Notes under the pieces: generated by a model
What the model was told of the DNA's origin: nothing
The model's input: only the letters and a program-made list of their open reading frames with translations
Database searches by the model: none
In this document: in pieces, positions 15,134 to 22,119 of the stretch
How the letters are laid out: each line of letters opens with the position of its first letter
Numbering within the stretch: the first letter of the stretch is position 1
Source of the DNA: a bacterium Ga0077546
Lineage (GTDB): Bacteria > Cyanobacteriota > Vampirovibrionia > Obscuribacterales > Obscuribacteraceae
Length of the DNA: 28,241 nucleotides
NCBI GenBank assembly: GCA_001464165.1
Contig: LNEX01000141.1
Span: 1-28,241, forward strand
Reading direction: 5' to 3'
Translations under genes and position numbers: made by a program

Positions 15134-16600
15134 TCAGCCACCAACAGCACTCATTTCTAGCTGTGCTTGCTCAGTAGCCTGCACTAAAATCTCAGCTATA
15201 GAATCAATCCAATCACTATGCTCATGTTTTATAAAACAAGAACGCAGAACCGTAACCGAATCCTGATCCCAGTCTAGGTTCATGTTCTCTTCTAGCAGTG
15301 AGCTAGGCAAAGTGGCAAGTGCCAGATGTAAATTATGAGCGGCAGCACAGTTAAACACTCGTCGAGATAAGGCCGAGACTTCACTGGCCTTAGGAGCCTT
15401 AATTCTCTTTGTTTCATTCGGGGCTTTCGAATCTAGCTTACTGATGGCGGGTATCGGTGCATAAATCAGAATATCTAAATCAGGTTTAAGCGGCAGGAAG
15501 AAGCCGCCACTCGAATGAGAATTAGAATGAGATTGGGAATTAGACTCAGTTATAGATTTCAGTTTGTCATACATTTGCAATGCTGCTTGTCTGCACTTTT
15601 CAATATTAGTTGCAAATTGCCCCATTTTCTCCAAAGGAAACATTTGCTGAGTGGCCCAAAGAGCGGCAGCGGATGCACCAGGCCGAGAACATTCAAGACT
15701 AATTTCACCGAGATGCAGCTCAGCCGAACTAAAATAAGTATAGGGTGAATCGTGCTTATACAGAGCGCCAACCGCAGGATCTTTGAACAAGACACAGCCG
15801 CATCCGTAGGGTTGGTAGCCGTGTTTGTGAGGATCGATTACTACAGAATCAGCTTCTTTTATCAAAGCATATGTTTCAGCTACAGCCTCATCTAAATTTC
15901 CAGCCAAAATGAAGTAGCCACCATAAGCGGCATCAACATGTATGCGAAACTGATATTTCTCACGTAACTTCAGAACCTCTTTAAGCGAATCAACAGAGCC
16001 TGTAGAAGTGGTTCCTGCTGTCACCACAACCGTTCCAACATTGCCCTGAATCAGGCGTTCTTCAAGCGCTGCTATGTCCATGCGACCACTGGCACTGACT
16101 GCAACTTTAGCGAATTGCAGACCCAAGACTGCGCTGATGCGACTATGAGTATAATGAGCCTGCTCGGATGCAACAATTATCTTGCCATGGTACAAACTTC
16201 CAGCCACCCAGAGAGCCTCTAAATTAGCCATGGTGCCACCACCACACAAATGTCCAAGATGCTGCTCAAAACCAAACATCGCAGCAATGTTTGCCACGGC
16301 TTCCTTTTCTAAATTTGAAGTCGCTCGACCACCATCTAAAGCGTGATTGTTGGGGTTGAACCAGAGCGTAAGCATGTAAGCCAACCGTGCAATAGAATGA
16401 GGCGGCTTGAGCATTTGGCCAGCATAGAGCGGATGCTGATAGGGGTAGTTATCTTGTAAACGCCTAGCTAGGTCAAGCATGACAGCACGCAATTTGTCGA
16501 CGTCAACTTCAGCTTCAAACGTTGGAAGATCGTCAAAACCCTCCTGCATTTTATTGACAGCTTCTTCTAGCAAATGCAAACTTCTAGTCTCAAATAGCAT
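15134..16600 (-). CDS. PLP-dependent amino-acid decarboxylase (group II)
   Basis: This 488-residue cytoplasmic enzyme of fold type I PLP decarboxylases (glutamate, aspartate, tyrosine, aromatic amino acids) removes CO2 from an L-amino acid to give an amine. Visible motifs are GGGTMANLEAL (120-130, cofactor phosphate), H150 in SEQAHYTHSR (ring stacking), HVDAAYGG with D223 (pyridine nitrogen) and DPHKHG with the Schiff-base lysine K259. GEISLECSRPGASAAALW follows as in the family. A Ser/His/Asn-rich stretch (SITESNSQSHSNSHSS, ~residues 342-360) is an insertion probably on the surface. The ATG at 16598-16600 sits 13 bases after the preceding stop, with AGAAGTGA upstream, and is preferred over one 42 codons earlier that overlaps the previous gene. 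Substrate is undetermined. Confidence 0.9.
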   Translation of the reverse strand: MLFETRSLHLLEEAVNKMQEGFDDLPTFEAEVDVDKLRAVMLDLARRLQDNYPYQHPLYAGQMLKPPHSIARLAYMLTLWFNPNNHALDGGRATSNLEKEAVANIAAMFGFEQHLGHLCGGGTMANLEALWVAGSLYHGKIIVASEQAHYTHSRISAVLGLQFAKVAVSASGRMDIAALEERLIQGNVGTVVVTAGTTSTGSVDSLKEVLKLREKYQFRIHVDAAYGGYFILAGNLDEAVAETYALIKEADSVVIDPHKHGYQPYGCGCVLFKDPAVGALYKHDSPYTYFSSAELHLGEISLECSRPGASAAALWATQQMFPLEKMGQFATNIEKCRQAALQMYDKLKSITESNSQSHSNSHSSGGFFLPLKPDLDILIYAPIPAISKLDSKAPNETKRIKAPKASEVSALSRRVFNCAAAHNLHLALATLPSSLLEENMNLDWDQDSVTVLRSCFIKHEHSDWIDSIAEILVQATEQAQLEMSAVGG

Positions 16601-16613
16601 ATTTAATTCACTT

Positions 16614-19475
16614 CTACTTTGCTCGCTGAGCCTCGACAATTGCCGCACTATTCTCATTGAGCCAGCGCTGAGCCCCTTCTTGATTAGTGAAGTCGCCCTC
16701 GCGTTGAGCTTCGCGGGCAGCTTCAATTACGGCTTTAAAATGCGGCCCTGGTTTGATATTCATAGCCAATAGCATATGACCATTGACAATTGGCTTCTCG
16801 CCCAACTTGCCTGATTCTTTTAGTTCCTCTAGCTTTTGCAAGAGAAATTCTTTATGCGACTTATCCAGATCAGGGCGCTTGGTACCAGTAGCATCAGCGT
16901 GTTGAATTTCAATAAGGTCCATTACATCAGGACGCTCGAGTATTGCCGTGAGCTTGCCTGGGCGCATCACAGTGACTTCATGCATAGCCATGTGCAAGCG
17001 CACCAATTCTGAAATACGATCTTGTTGATTAGAAGAGAGCTTTAGCCTGCGTGCTATCTCTTGAGTAATCTCGGCACCTTTAGCATCATGACCGTGGTTA
17101 GAGATGCCACCATCAGGCCAGAGTTTTTGCGTAGCTGGTTTGCCAACATCGTGCAAAAGCCCGCCCATCATGCGCTCAAAATTGCCGCCAGTGAGATTCT
17201 TCAAGACCAATTTGGTATGAGTCCAGACTGTTCCTTCGGGGTGCCATATTGGATCTTGCCTACCTTTTGGCCCTTTCAGTTTATATACTTCCGGCAAAAC
17301 TTGTTTCATCAAGCCAGAATCCATCATAATCTGCATGCCGCGGACAGGGTTAGAAGACGTCAGCATACCTTTGATTTCATCGCGTACACGCTCACTAGAA
17401 ACAGCATGAATACCAATCGAGTTAGCTTTGAGCGCAGCCATGGTGGCAGGATCTACACTAAAGCCTTCGTACTTAGAGGCGAAGCGCGGCACACGCAGCA
17501 TGCGCAATTTATCTTCAGCAAAGCGTTCTGCCGGGTCGCCGACAGAACGAATTAGCCGACGGGAAAGATCATGTTGTCCTCCGTGAAAATCGTAGATTAC
17601 TCCAGTAACGGGATCTTGAAACATAGCATTGATAGTCAAATCACGACGGGCCGCATCTGCCGAAAGAGAGCTGACAAACTGCACACCGTCAGGCCTGCGG
17701 CCATCAGAATAAGTGCTCTCTGAGCGCAGAGTAGCAATTTCAAATTCTCGTCCGTTGACGACTACATTGATCACACCAAAAGCCTTGCCCACAGGAATTA
17801 CTTTGTAGCCTTGATCTATAAAGAGTCTTTCTACCTGGTCAGGAGTGGCAGAAGTAGCGATGTCATAGTCTTTTGGTGTCTTGCGCATGAGCAAGTCGCG
17901 CACAGCTCCACCAGCGAAGACACCTATATGCTGTTGATCTTGCAGTGTTTTGACTAGATGAGTACCCAGCTCGCGCTGATAAGCAGACTCTGCCTCTGGA
18001 GATAAATCACTAATCGGTTTAGGCTCGGCATGATCACTATGTTCTGTATGATCTTTATGATGATCTTGCTCACTATGATCATGAAAATTTCGATTGGGTC
18101 GAAACTGCCCCTGGCTTTGCTCGAACTGTTTGAACTCTAAGGCCCAATGCTGCTCATAAGTTAGATTACCAACCTTAAGATTAGGAATTAACGCAGCAAG
18201 AGTCTCTAGCGCAGACCGACTTGAGCTTGCACCTGGTTTAACTCCCGGCAATTGGTCGCTATTCAATTTACTGTTAGCTAATTTGCTGTTAGCTAGTTCG
18301 CCACGAATTGCCGCTTCGCTGCCGCGCGCCTCAATCTCCTGACCTAATCTGGTCTCTCTATACTTCTGCCAAGCGACATCTCTATTGCCATCCTTTAAAC
18401 TCTCGGCCGCCGCCTTGAACTGCTGCTCAAGAGCCAAAGGCAACTTATGCTGACTTAAATGCTTTAGTTCATGACCAAGCTCGGCGGCGTCAGCACCAGA
18501 TTTCAATTCAATACGACGAGGTCCAACGGCAAGTGACTGGGTTGCATCAGTTTGCACCCGTGCCCATGGATTTTCACTCAGAATAGTTTTAAATGTGGAC
18601 GAACCTTGTGCTTCAGCACTAAAACTATTGGATACCAGTCGATCAACCGGCAGACCACGACCGACTGCCAAACTTATATGATCAGCGGCATGGGTAATGG
18701 CGCGCTGCCCAAACGGCAGGGCATGATTCATCACCATGCCACCAACAGCAGCCTTAGTTAATGTCTCAGTATCAGCCAATCTTCCTTCGGCAATGGCTAT
18801 GGAAGTCAACGTTTGCACACCACCACCAACAAAACCGGTGGCCGTTCGGGCAAGGAAACGTCCAGCCAGGCCACTATGGGAGGCAAGCATATTTCCAGCC
18901 TCGAACACACCGAACCCAGCAGCTCCAGCCAGACCATTGCCAAGCCTAGACTCACCCGGACGCACTTCGCGCACGGTGTCATAGGCAAATGCGCCAAGCA
19001 CAGAAGCAGTCGAGCTACTTTGCATAGCCTTTGCAGCAAACCCTTCTACAGCCAAACTCGACCCTGTAGCCCGCAAAGCAGAGCCGGCAGCTTTGCCAGC
19101 AATGATATAAGGCACTAGCGAACCAAGCCCACCGGAGACAGTCTGCACCAACCAGCCACCCGATAGAAACTCGGCCGGCGCCACTTGCATATGCTCAAAT
19201 TTGCCAACTAACCCGGAATCTTTACTATGAGAGTCTTTAGCATGAGAGTCTTGGCCTGCAACCAAACTGTAGGCGCCATTGACTCCTGAAATCAGTGTGT
19301 TGGCGGGTTCAAGCAGCCCGGCATTGACAGCTGGAGCCACAAGATTTTCCTTCACGCTAGTAAGGGCCTCAGACACTAGATTGCCACTAGCCTGTTTGCC
19401 CGCCTCTACAAAAGCGTTGCCTAGCTCCGTGAAGCCGGGGGCACCCAATTCTGGATCACTTGGTCTAATTGGCAT
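16614..19475 (-). CDS. Giant CCA-type nucleotidyltransferase/HD protein with HExxH-containing N-terminal region
   Basis: This is 953 residues from ATG 19473-19475, against ~400-470 for ordinary CCA-adding enzymes. Residues ~500-953 form a complete class II nucleotidyltransferase: GGAVRDLLMRKTPKDYD (GG 522-523, RD 526-527, catalytic D536 and D538), the RRDLTINAM motif (610-618), the ERFAEDKLRMLR neck, and an HD domain with H775-D776 in GLLHDVGKP. The ~490 residues before it are extra. They hold Gly/Ala-rich, membrane-like stretches (~100-280), an HELKH zinc motif (335-339), a 5-residue tandem repeat (395-404) and a His-rich linker (463-487). The expected reaction is tRNA 3' CCA or A addition. 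It is first in a five-gene operon. An in-frame TTG 18 codons upstream is an alternative start. Confidence 0.87.
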   Translation of the reverse strand: MPIRPSDPELGAPGFTELGNAFVEAGKQASGNLVSEALTSVKENLVAPAVNAGLLEPANTLISGVNGAYSLVAGQDSHAKDSHSKDSGLVGKFEHMQVAPAEFLSGGWLVQTVSGGLGSLVPYIIAGKAAGSALRATGSSLAVEGFAAKAMQSSSTASVLGAFAYDTVREVRPGESRLGNGLAGAAGFGVFEAGNMLASHSGLAGRFLARTATGFVGGGVQTLTSIAIAEGRLADTETLTKAAVGGMVMNHALPFGQRAITHAADHISLAVGRGLPVDRLVSNSFSAEAQGSSTFKTILSENPWARVQTDATQSLAVGPRRIELKSGADAAELGHELKHLSQHKLPLALEQQFKAAAESLKDGNRDVAWQKYRETRLGQEIEARGSEAAIRGELANSKLANSKLNSDQLPGVKPGASSSRSALETLAALIPNLKVGNLTYEQHWALEFKQFEQSQGQFRPNRNFHDHSEQDHHKDHTEHSDHAEPKPISDLSPEAESAYQRELGTHLVKTLQDQQHIGVFAGGAVRDLLMRKTPKDYDIATSATPDQVERLFIDQGYKVIPVGKAFGVINVVVNGREFEIATLRSESTYSDGRRPDGVQFVSSLSADAARRDLTINAMFQDPVTGVIYDFHGGQHDLSRRLIRSVGDPAERFAEDKLRMLRVPRFASKYEGFSVDPATMAALKANSIGIHAVSSERVRDEIKGMLTSSNPVRGMQIMMDSGLMKQVLPEVYKLKGPKGRQDPIWHPEGTVWTHTKLVLKNLTGGNFERMMGGLLHDVGKPATQKLWPDGGISNHGHDAKGAEITQEIARRLKLSSNQQDRISELVRLHMAMHEVTVMRPGKLTAILERPDVMDLIEIQHADATGTKRPDLDKSHKEFLLQKLEELKESGKLGEKPIVNGHMLLAMNIKPGPHFKAVIEAAREAQREGDFTNQEGAQRWLNENSAAIVEAQRAK
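18265..18294. repeat. 15-bp tandem repeat inside the nucleotidyltransferase fusion gene
   Basis: AATTTACTGTTAGCT (18265-18279) is followed directly by AATTTGCTGTTAGCT (18280-18294), one mismatch. In the protein this gives two copies of ANSKL in the linker between the HExxH part and the catalytic part, a typical site of recent slippage. Confidence 0.8.
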
Positions 19476-19605
19476 GCCCCTAATTTCTCTCAATCCGGAC
19501 AGGTGCACAATGGGGAATACCGCCGGCAATATTAAATCGGAAATCCCAAAAGGGACGAGTTAGAATTACCAGGATAAAAGACGCAGCAAGTAATCACTTT
19601 TCAGA

Positions 19606-19627
19606 AATAGGTGCATATACACCTATT
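19606..19627. promoter_or_regulatory. Perfect 8-bp inverted repeat in the divergent promoter region
   Basis: AATAGGTG (19606-19613) and CACCTATT (19620-19627) pair exactly across six bases, followed by seven A. It lies 25 bases before the phosphodiesterase ATG (19653) and 130 bases from the divergent operon start. It looks like an operator for a dimeric repressor or a 5' leader hairpin. It has no T-run on either side, so it is not a terminator. Confidence 0.5.
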
Positions 19628-19652
19628 AAAAAAACAGGAATCAGTTGAAGTA

Positions 19653-20603
19653 ATGCACGCCCAAATTAAAACTAGACCAGCCAGTTTAGGTCGCTCACTA
19701 GCCTCAAAATTTATAGCTACAGTGGTTGTGGCCACGATCTTAAGCGGCTTAGATTTATTGCTACTGGCCAAGCCCGCTCAAGCTGAGAGACGCACAGACC
19801 ATGTCTTCATTGTCAGCTTTGATGGTGGCAAACCAAGCGTGATGAAGCAGAGCAAAATGCCCACTGTCTTTAAGCTCTCAGACGATGGCGCAACAAGCTG
19901 GACGGCTCAGACCATTTTTCCTAGCATTACACTGACTTCGCATACTTCAATGCTCACCGGCGTTGGCCCAGAGAAGCACAATACTCTGTGGAATGACTGG
20001 GAGCCAGATCAGGGCATGGTAAAAGTTCCCACAATTTTCGCCCTGGCAACCAAGCAAAACTTGACCACAGCTATGTTTGTAGGCAAACCTAAGTTCATTC
20101 ACCTCTATCAAGCCCATACAGTCAATAGATTCTCTTTGCCATCTTACGAATCTAAAGCAGTAGCAGCTTGCGCCGCTCAATATATTGAGCAGCGCAGACC
20201 CAATCTCTGCTTCATTCATTTTGCCGACCCAGATGGAGCCGGTCACCAATATGGCTGGGGCTCGAAGGAACAGCAACAAGCTCTAGCCGATTCAGATACA
20301 GCACTTGACACGGTCATGAAAGCAATCGAAAAAGCTGGCATTCAAAAGAACTCAGTGGTAATTCTTACTGCCGATCACGGTGGTCACGACAAAACCCATG
20401 GTTCGCGCTCGCCAGAAGATATGACAATTCCCTGGATCGTCTGGGGTGATGGCGTCAAGCACGGTTTTAAAATCACAGAAACAGTCACCACATACGATAC
20501 CTCCGCAACAGCCCTGTGGCTGCTAGACGTACCGATTCCAAAAGAGTTTGATGGCAAGCCGATAAAGTCAGCTTTTGATGCTCTGCCAGAAAAAGCTATT
20601 TAA
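19653..20603 (+). CDS. Secreted type I phosphodiesterase/nucleotide pyrophosphatase
   Basis: This is 316 residues from ATG 19653. A basic start, a hydrophobic core (FIATVVVATILSGLDLLLL) and AKPAQA give a signal peptide, with cleavage near residue 44, so the enzyme acts in the periplasm or outside. The mature part is an alkaline-phosphatase-superfamily NPP domain: D57 in VSFDGG, nucleophile T93 in FPSITLTSHTSMLTG, D194 and H198 in DPDGAGHQYG, D241-H242 in TADHGGHDK and H249 in THGSR. All expected two-zinc ligands are present. It hydrolyses phosphodiester or pyrophosphate bonds, perhaps in nucleotides for phosphate scavenging. An in-frame GTG at 19611 was rejected because it lies inside an inverted repeat and adds a polar tail before the signal peptide. 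The stop overlaps the converging TPR gene. Confidence 0.9.
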   Translation: MHAQIKTRPASLGRSLASKFIATVVVATILSGLDLLLLAKPAQAERRTDHVFIVSFDGGKPSVMKQSKMPTVFKLSDDGATSWTAQTIFPSITLTSHTSMLTGVGPEKHNTLWNDWEPDQGMVKVPTIFALATKQNLTTAMFVGKPKFIHLYQAHTVNRFSLPSYESKAVAACAAQYIEQRRPNLCFIHFADPDGAGHQYGWGSKEQQQALADSDTALDTVMKAIEKAGIQKNSVVILTADHGGHDKTHGSRSPEDMTIPWIVWGDGVKHGFKITETVTTYDTSATALWLLDVPIPKEFDGKPIKSAFDALPEKAI

Positions 20604-21276
20604 CGATGCGGTCAAGAATTTTCATAACGCGATCGTCTTCAGGATCTAGGCGCAATGCCTCAGCCAAGACTTTACCGGCCTCTGTTTTTTCACCAGTGGC
20701 TTCTAGAACGCGCCCAAGATTGTAGTAGGCATTTTCATAGTTTGGCTTTTGACTGATTGCCAATTTGTACTCTTCAACAGCCCTCTTGTTATCACCAACT
20801 CCAGACAAGGCATTGCCTAAAACAACGTGATAAATAGGCTGGCTCTGGTCAAGATTGACAGCTTGTTGCGCTTGATCAAGGGCTGGCTGCATCTTGCCTT
20901 GCTCAAAGTAGACAACACTTAAGTTTGAATGGGCTTGATGCATTTTAGGGTCAAGTTCAACCGCCTTGCGCAGTTCAACTTCAGCACTTTTCAAATCGTT
21001 GTTTAGGCGCAAGGCCCAGCCCAAGTCATTATGAGAAACAGCGTCATTGGGCTTATCAGCAACAATTTTGCGCAAAGTTTCCACTGATAGTTCATTCTTG
21101 CCTTGAGCTGCTGTAGTCCAGCTACCAGAACGACCAGCGTTGAGAGCCTGGGCATCAGGACCAGCTTCACCAGATTTAGCCTTCTTGGCATAGGCACCAC
21201 TGGTGACACCAGCAGAAGCAAGCGCAACAACTAGGCTGAGCAATATGAAAGAACTTTTGCGTGAAACTTTGTGCAT
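20596..21276 (-). CDS. Secreted TPR protein
   Basis: This is 226 residues. A signal peptide (KVSRKSS, hydrophobic core, SGAYA) is probably cut after residue 30, so the protein is periplasmic or envelope-located. Residues ~78-216 contain four consecutive tetratricopeptide repeats with the normal W/L-G-Y-A-A-P pattern, for example NDLGWALRLNNDLKSAEVEL and YNLGRVLEATGEKTEAGKVL, each closing in LDP or KP. A final short helix follows. TPRs make protein-protein contacts, and the partner is unknown. The last codons overlap the phosphodiesterase 3' end by eight bases on the opposite strand. Confidence 0.88.
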   Translation of the reverse strand: MHKVSRKSSFILLSLVVALASAGVTSGAYAKKAKSGEAGPDAQALNAGRSGSWTTAAQGKNELSVETLRKIVADKPNDAVSHNDLGWALRLNNDLKSAEVELRKAVELDPKMHQAHSNLSVVYFEQGKMQPALDQAQQAVNLDQSQPIYHVVLGNALSGVGDNKRAVEEYKLAISQKPNYENAYYNLGRVLEATGEKTEAGKVLAEALRLDPEDDRVMKILDRIVK

Positions 21277-21414
21277 GGCAGAATCTAACCCTTTTAACCG
21301 GCAATAACTGACAAAAGTTTACTACGACAAGCCAAAGCAAACCCTTGATTGATTTAACCTTTCGCCGCAGTATCACCTATCAAAGAGTTCAATACAAAGA
21401 ATTTTCGTGAAAAA

Positions 21415-21612
21415 TCAGCCAGGCGGCCCATAAATAGACCAGATTACAAAGCAAAGGCCTGCGGCCACCAGCATTAGGGAGAATAGCAGGGCCTCAAATA
21501 CGTTCTTTGCATCCTCAAAAGACTGAACTGTGAAGATTCCACCGCCACCTACAAAGATAGCCCCGAGTATAAAAAGCAAAATTCTCTCAATCGGTTCCAT
21601 TTCCATGGGCAT
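21415..21612 (-). CDS. Small two-helix membrane protein
   Basis: This 65-residue, very hydrophobic protein begins MPMEMEPIERI. Two membrane helices (~10-28 with GAIFVGGGGIF, and ~40-60 with LLFSLMLVAAGLCFVIW) are joined by a short charged loop (SFEDAKNVFEA). AGGGATGGT about five bases before ATG 21610-21612 is a good ribosome site, which favours a real gene despite its size. It follows another small membrane protein gene by 33 bases on the same strand. Family unknown. Confidence 0.6.
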   Translation of the reverse strand: MPMEMEPIERILLFILGAIFVGGGGIFTVQSFEDAKNVFEALLFSLMLVAAGLCFVIWSIYGPPG

Positions 21613-21645
21613 ACCATCCCTACTCGCATACCGCTATCTTAAGCC

Positions 21646-22119
21646 TCAAACCGATTTTTTAGCAGGGGGCATACTACGCAAAACAAGAATGATAATCAAC
21701 ATTCCTACAAATCCAATTGAAACCACTAGCAGCTGTAGATACTTTTCATCGCGCTCGACTTGAGTCTGTAGATTTCTACGCCGCAAGAACTTGCGCGGCC
21801 GAGCCGGAGGGCGAGAACTGCAGACCTTTGGCAAAAATTCAACATTGCGCAAGGTGCCAGCGACTGAGTGAGCCCGGAGATCAGAACTGTGACTGTCCAG
21901 GCTGTGAGTATCTGAACCATGAGTGTCTAGGCCCTCAGCCCTTAAGCCATTAACACCAACAAGACTGGCCGAGAGCGCCAGGCTGGCAGTAACAAAGGCA
22001 AAAATAGTTAGTTTTAAAAGCTGTCTTTGCCGCCTGTAGATTGGCTTTAAGCTAAATTTGTTTCCTAGTCTCACAATCGAAAGTCCGTACGTAAGTTTAT
22101 CTACTGCTCTTCCTGCCAA
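21646..22119 (-). CDS. Membrane protein with Asp-Ser-His-rich repeat region
   Basis: Up to 157 residues, family not recognised. Residues ~35-58 are hydrophobic (signal anchor or signal peptide ending near LRAEG). Residues 64-84 are a low-complexity run of D-T-H, S-D and D-S-H units, followed by a Pro/Arg-rich stretch (SSRPPARPRKFLRRR) and a second hydrophobic helix (~128-148) before MPPAKKSV. The start is uncertain. The longest frame begins with TTG at 22117-22119, inside the end of the radical SAM gene, while GTG at 22072-22074 is an alternative, and neither has a clear ribosome site. Overlap by 19 bases with the upstream gene suggests translational coupling. Confidence 0.55.
   Translation of the reverse strand: MAGRAVDKLTYGLSIVRLGNKFSLKPIYRRQRQLLKLTIFAFVTASLALSASLVGVNGLRAEGLDTHGSDTHSLDSHSSDLRAHSVAGTLRNVEFLPKVCSSRPPARPRKFLRRRNLQTQVERDEKYLQLLVVSIGFVGMLIIILVLRSMPPAKKSV

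Noticed and set aside
16601..16726. Longer decarboxylase with 42 additional N-terminal codons
   Set aside because: This would overlap the end of the nucleotidyltransferase gene by over 100 bases. ATG 16600 has a ribosome site and sits 13 bases after the preceding stop.
19611..19652. GTG start giving a 330-residue phosphodiesterase
   Set aside because: It lies inside a perfect inverted repeat, lacks a good ribosome site, and would put 14 polar residues before an otherwise normal signal peptide. ATG 19653 is better.
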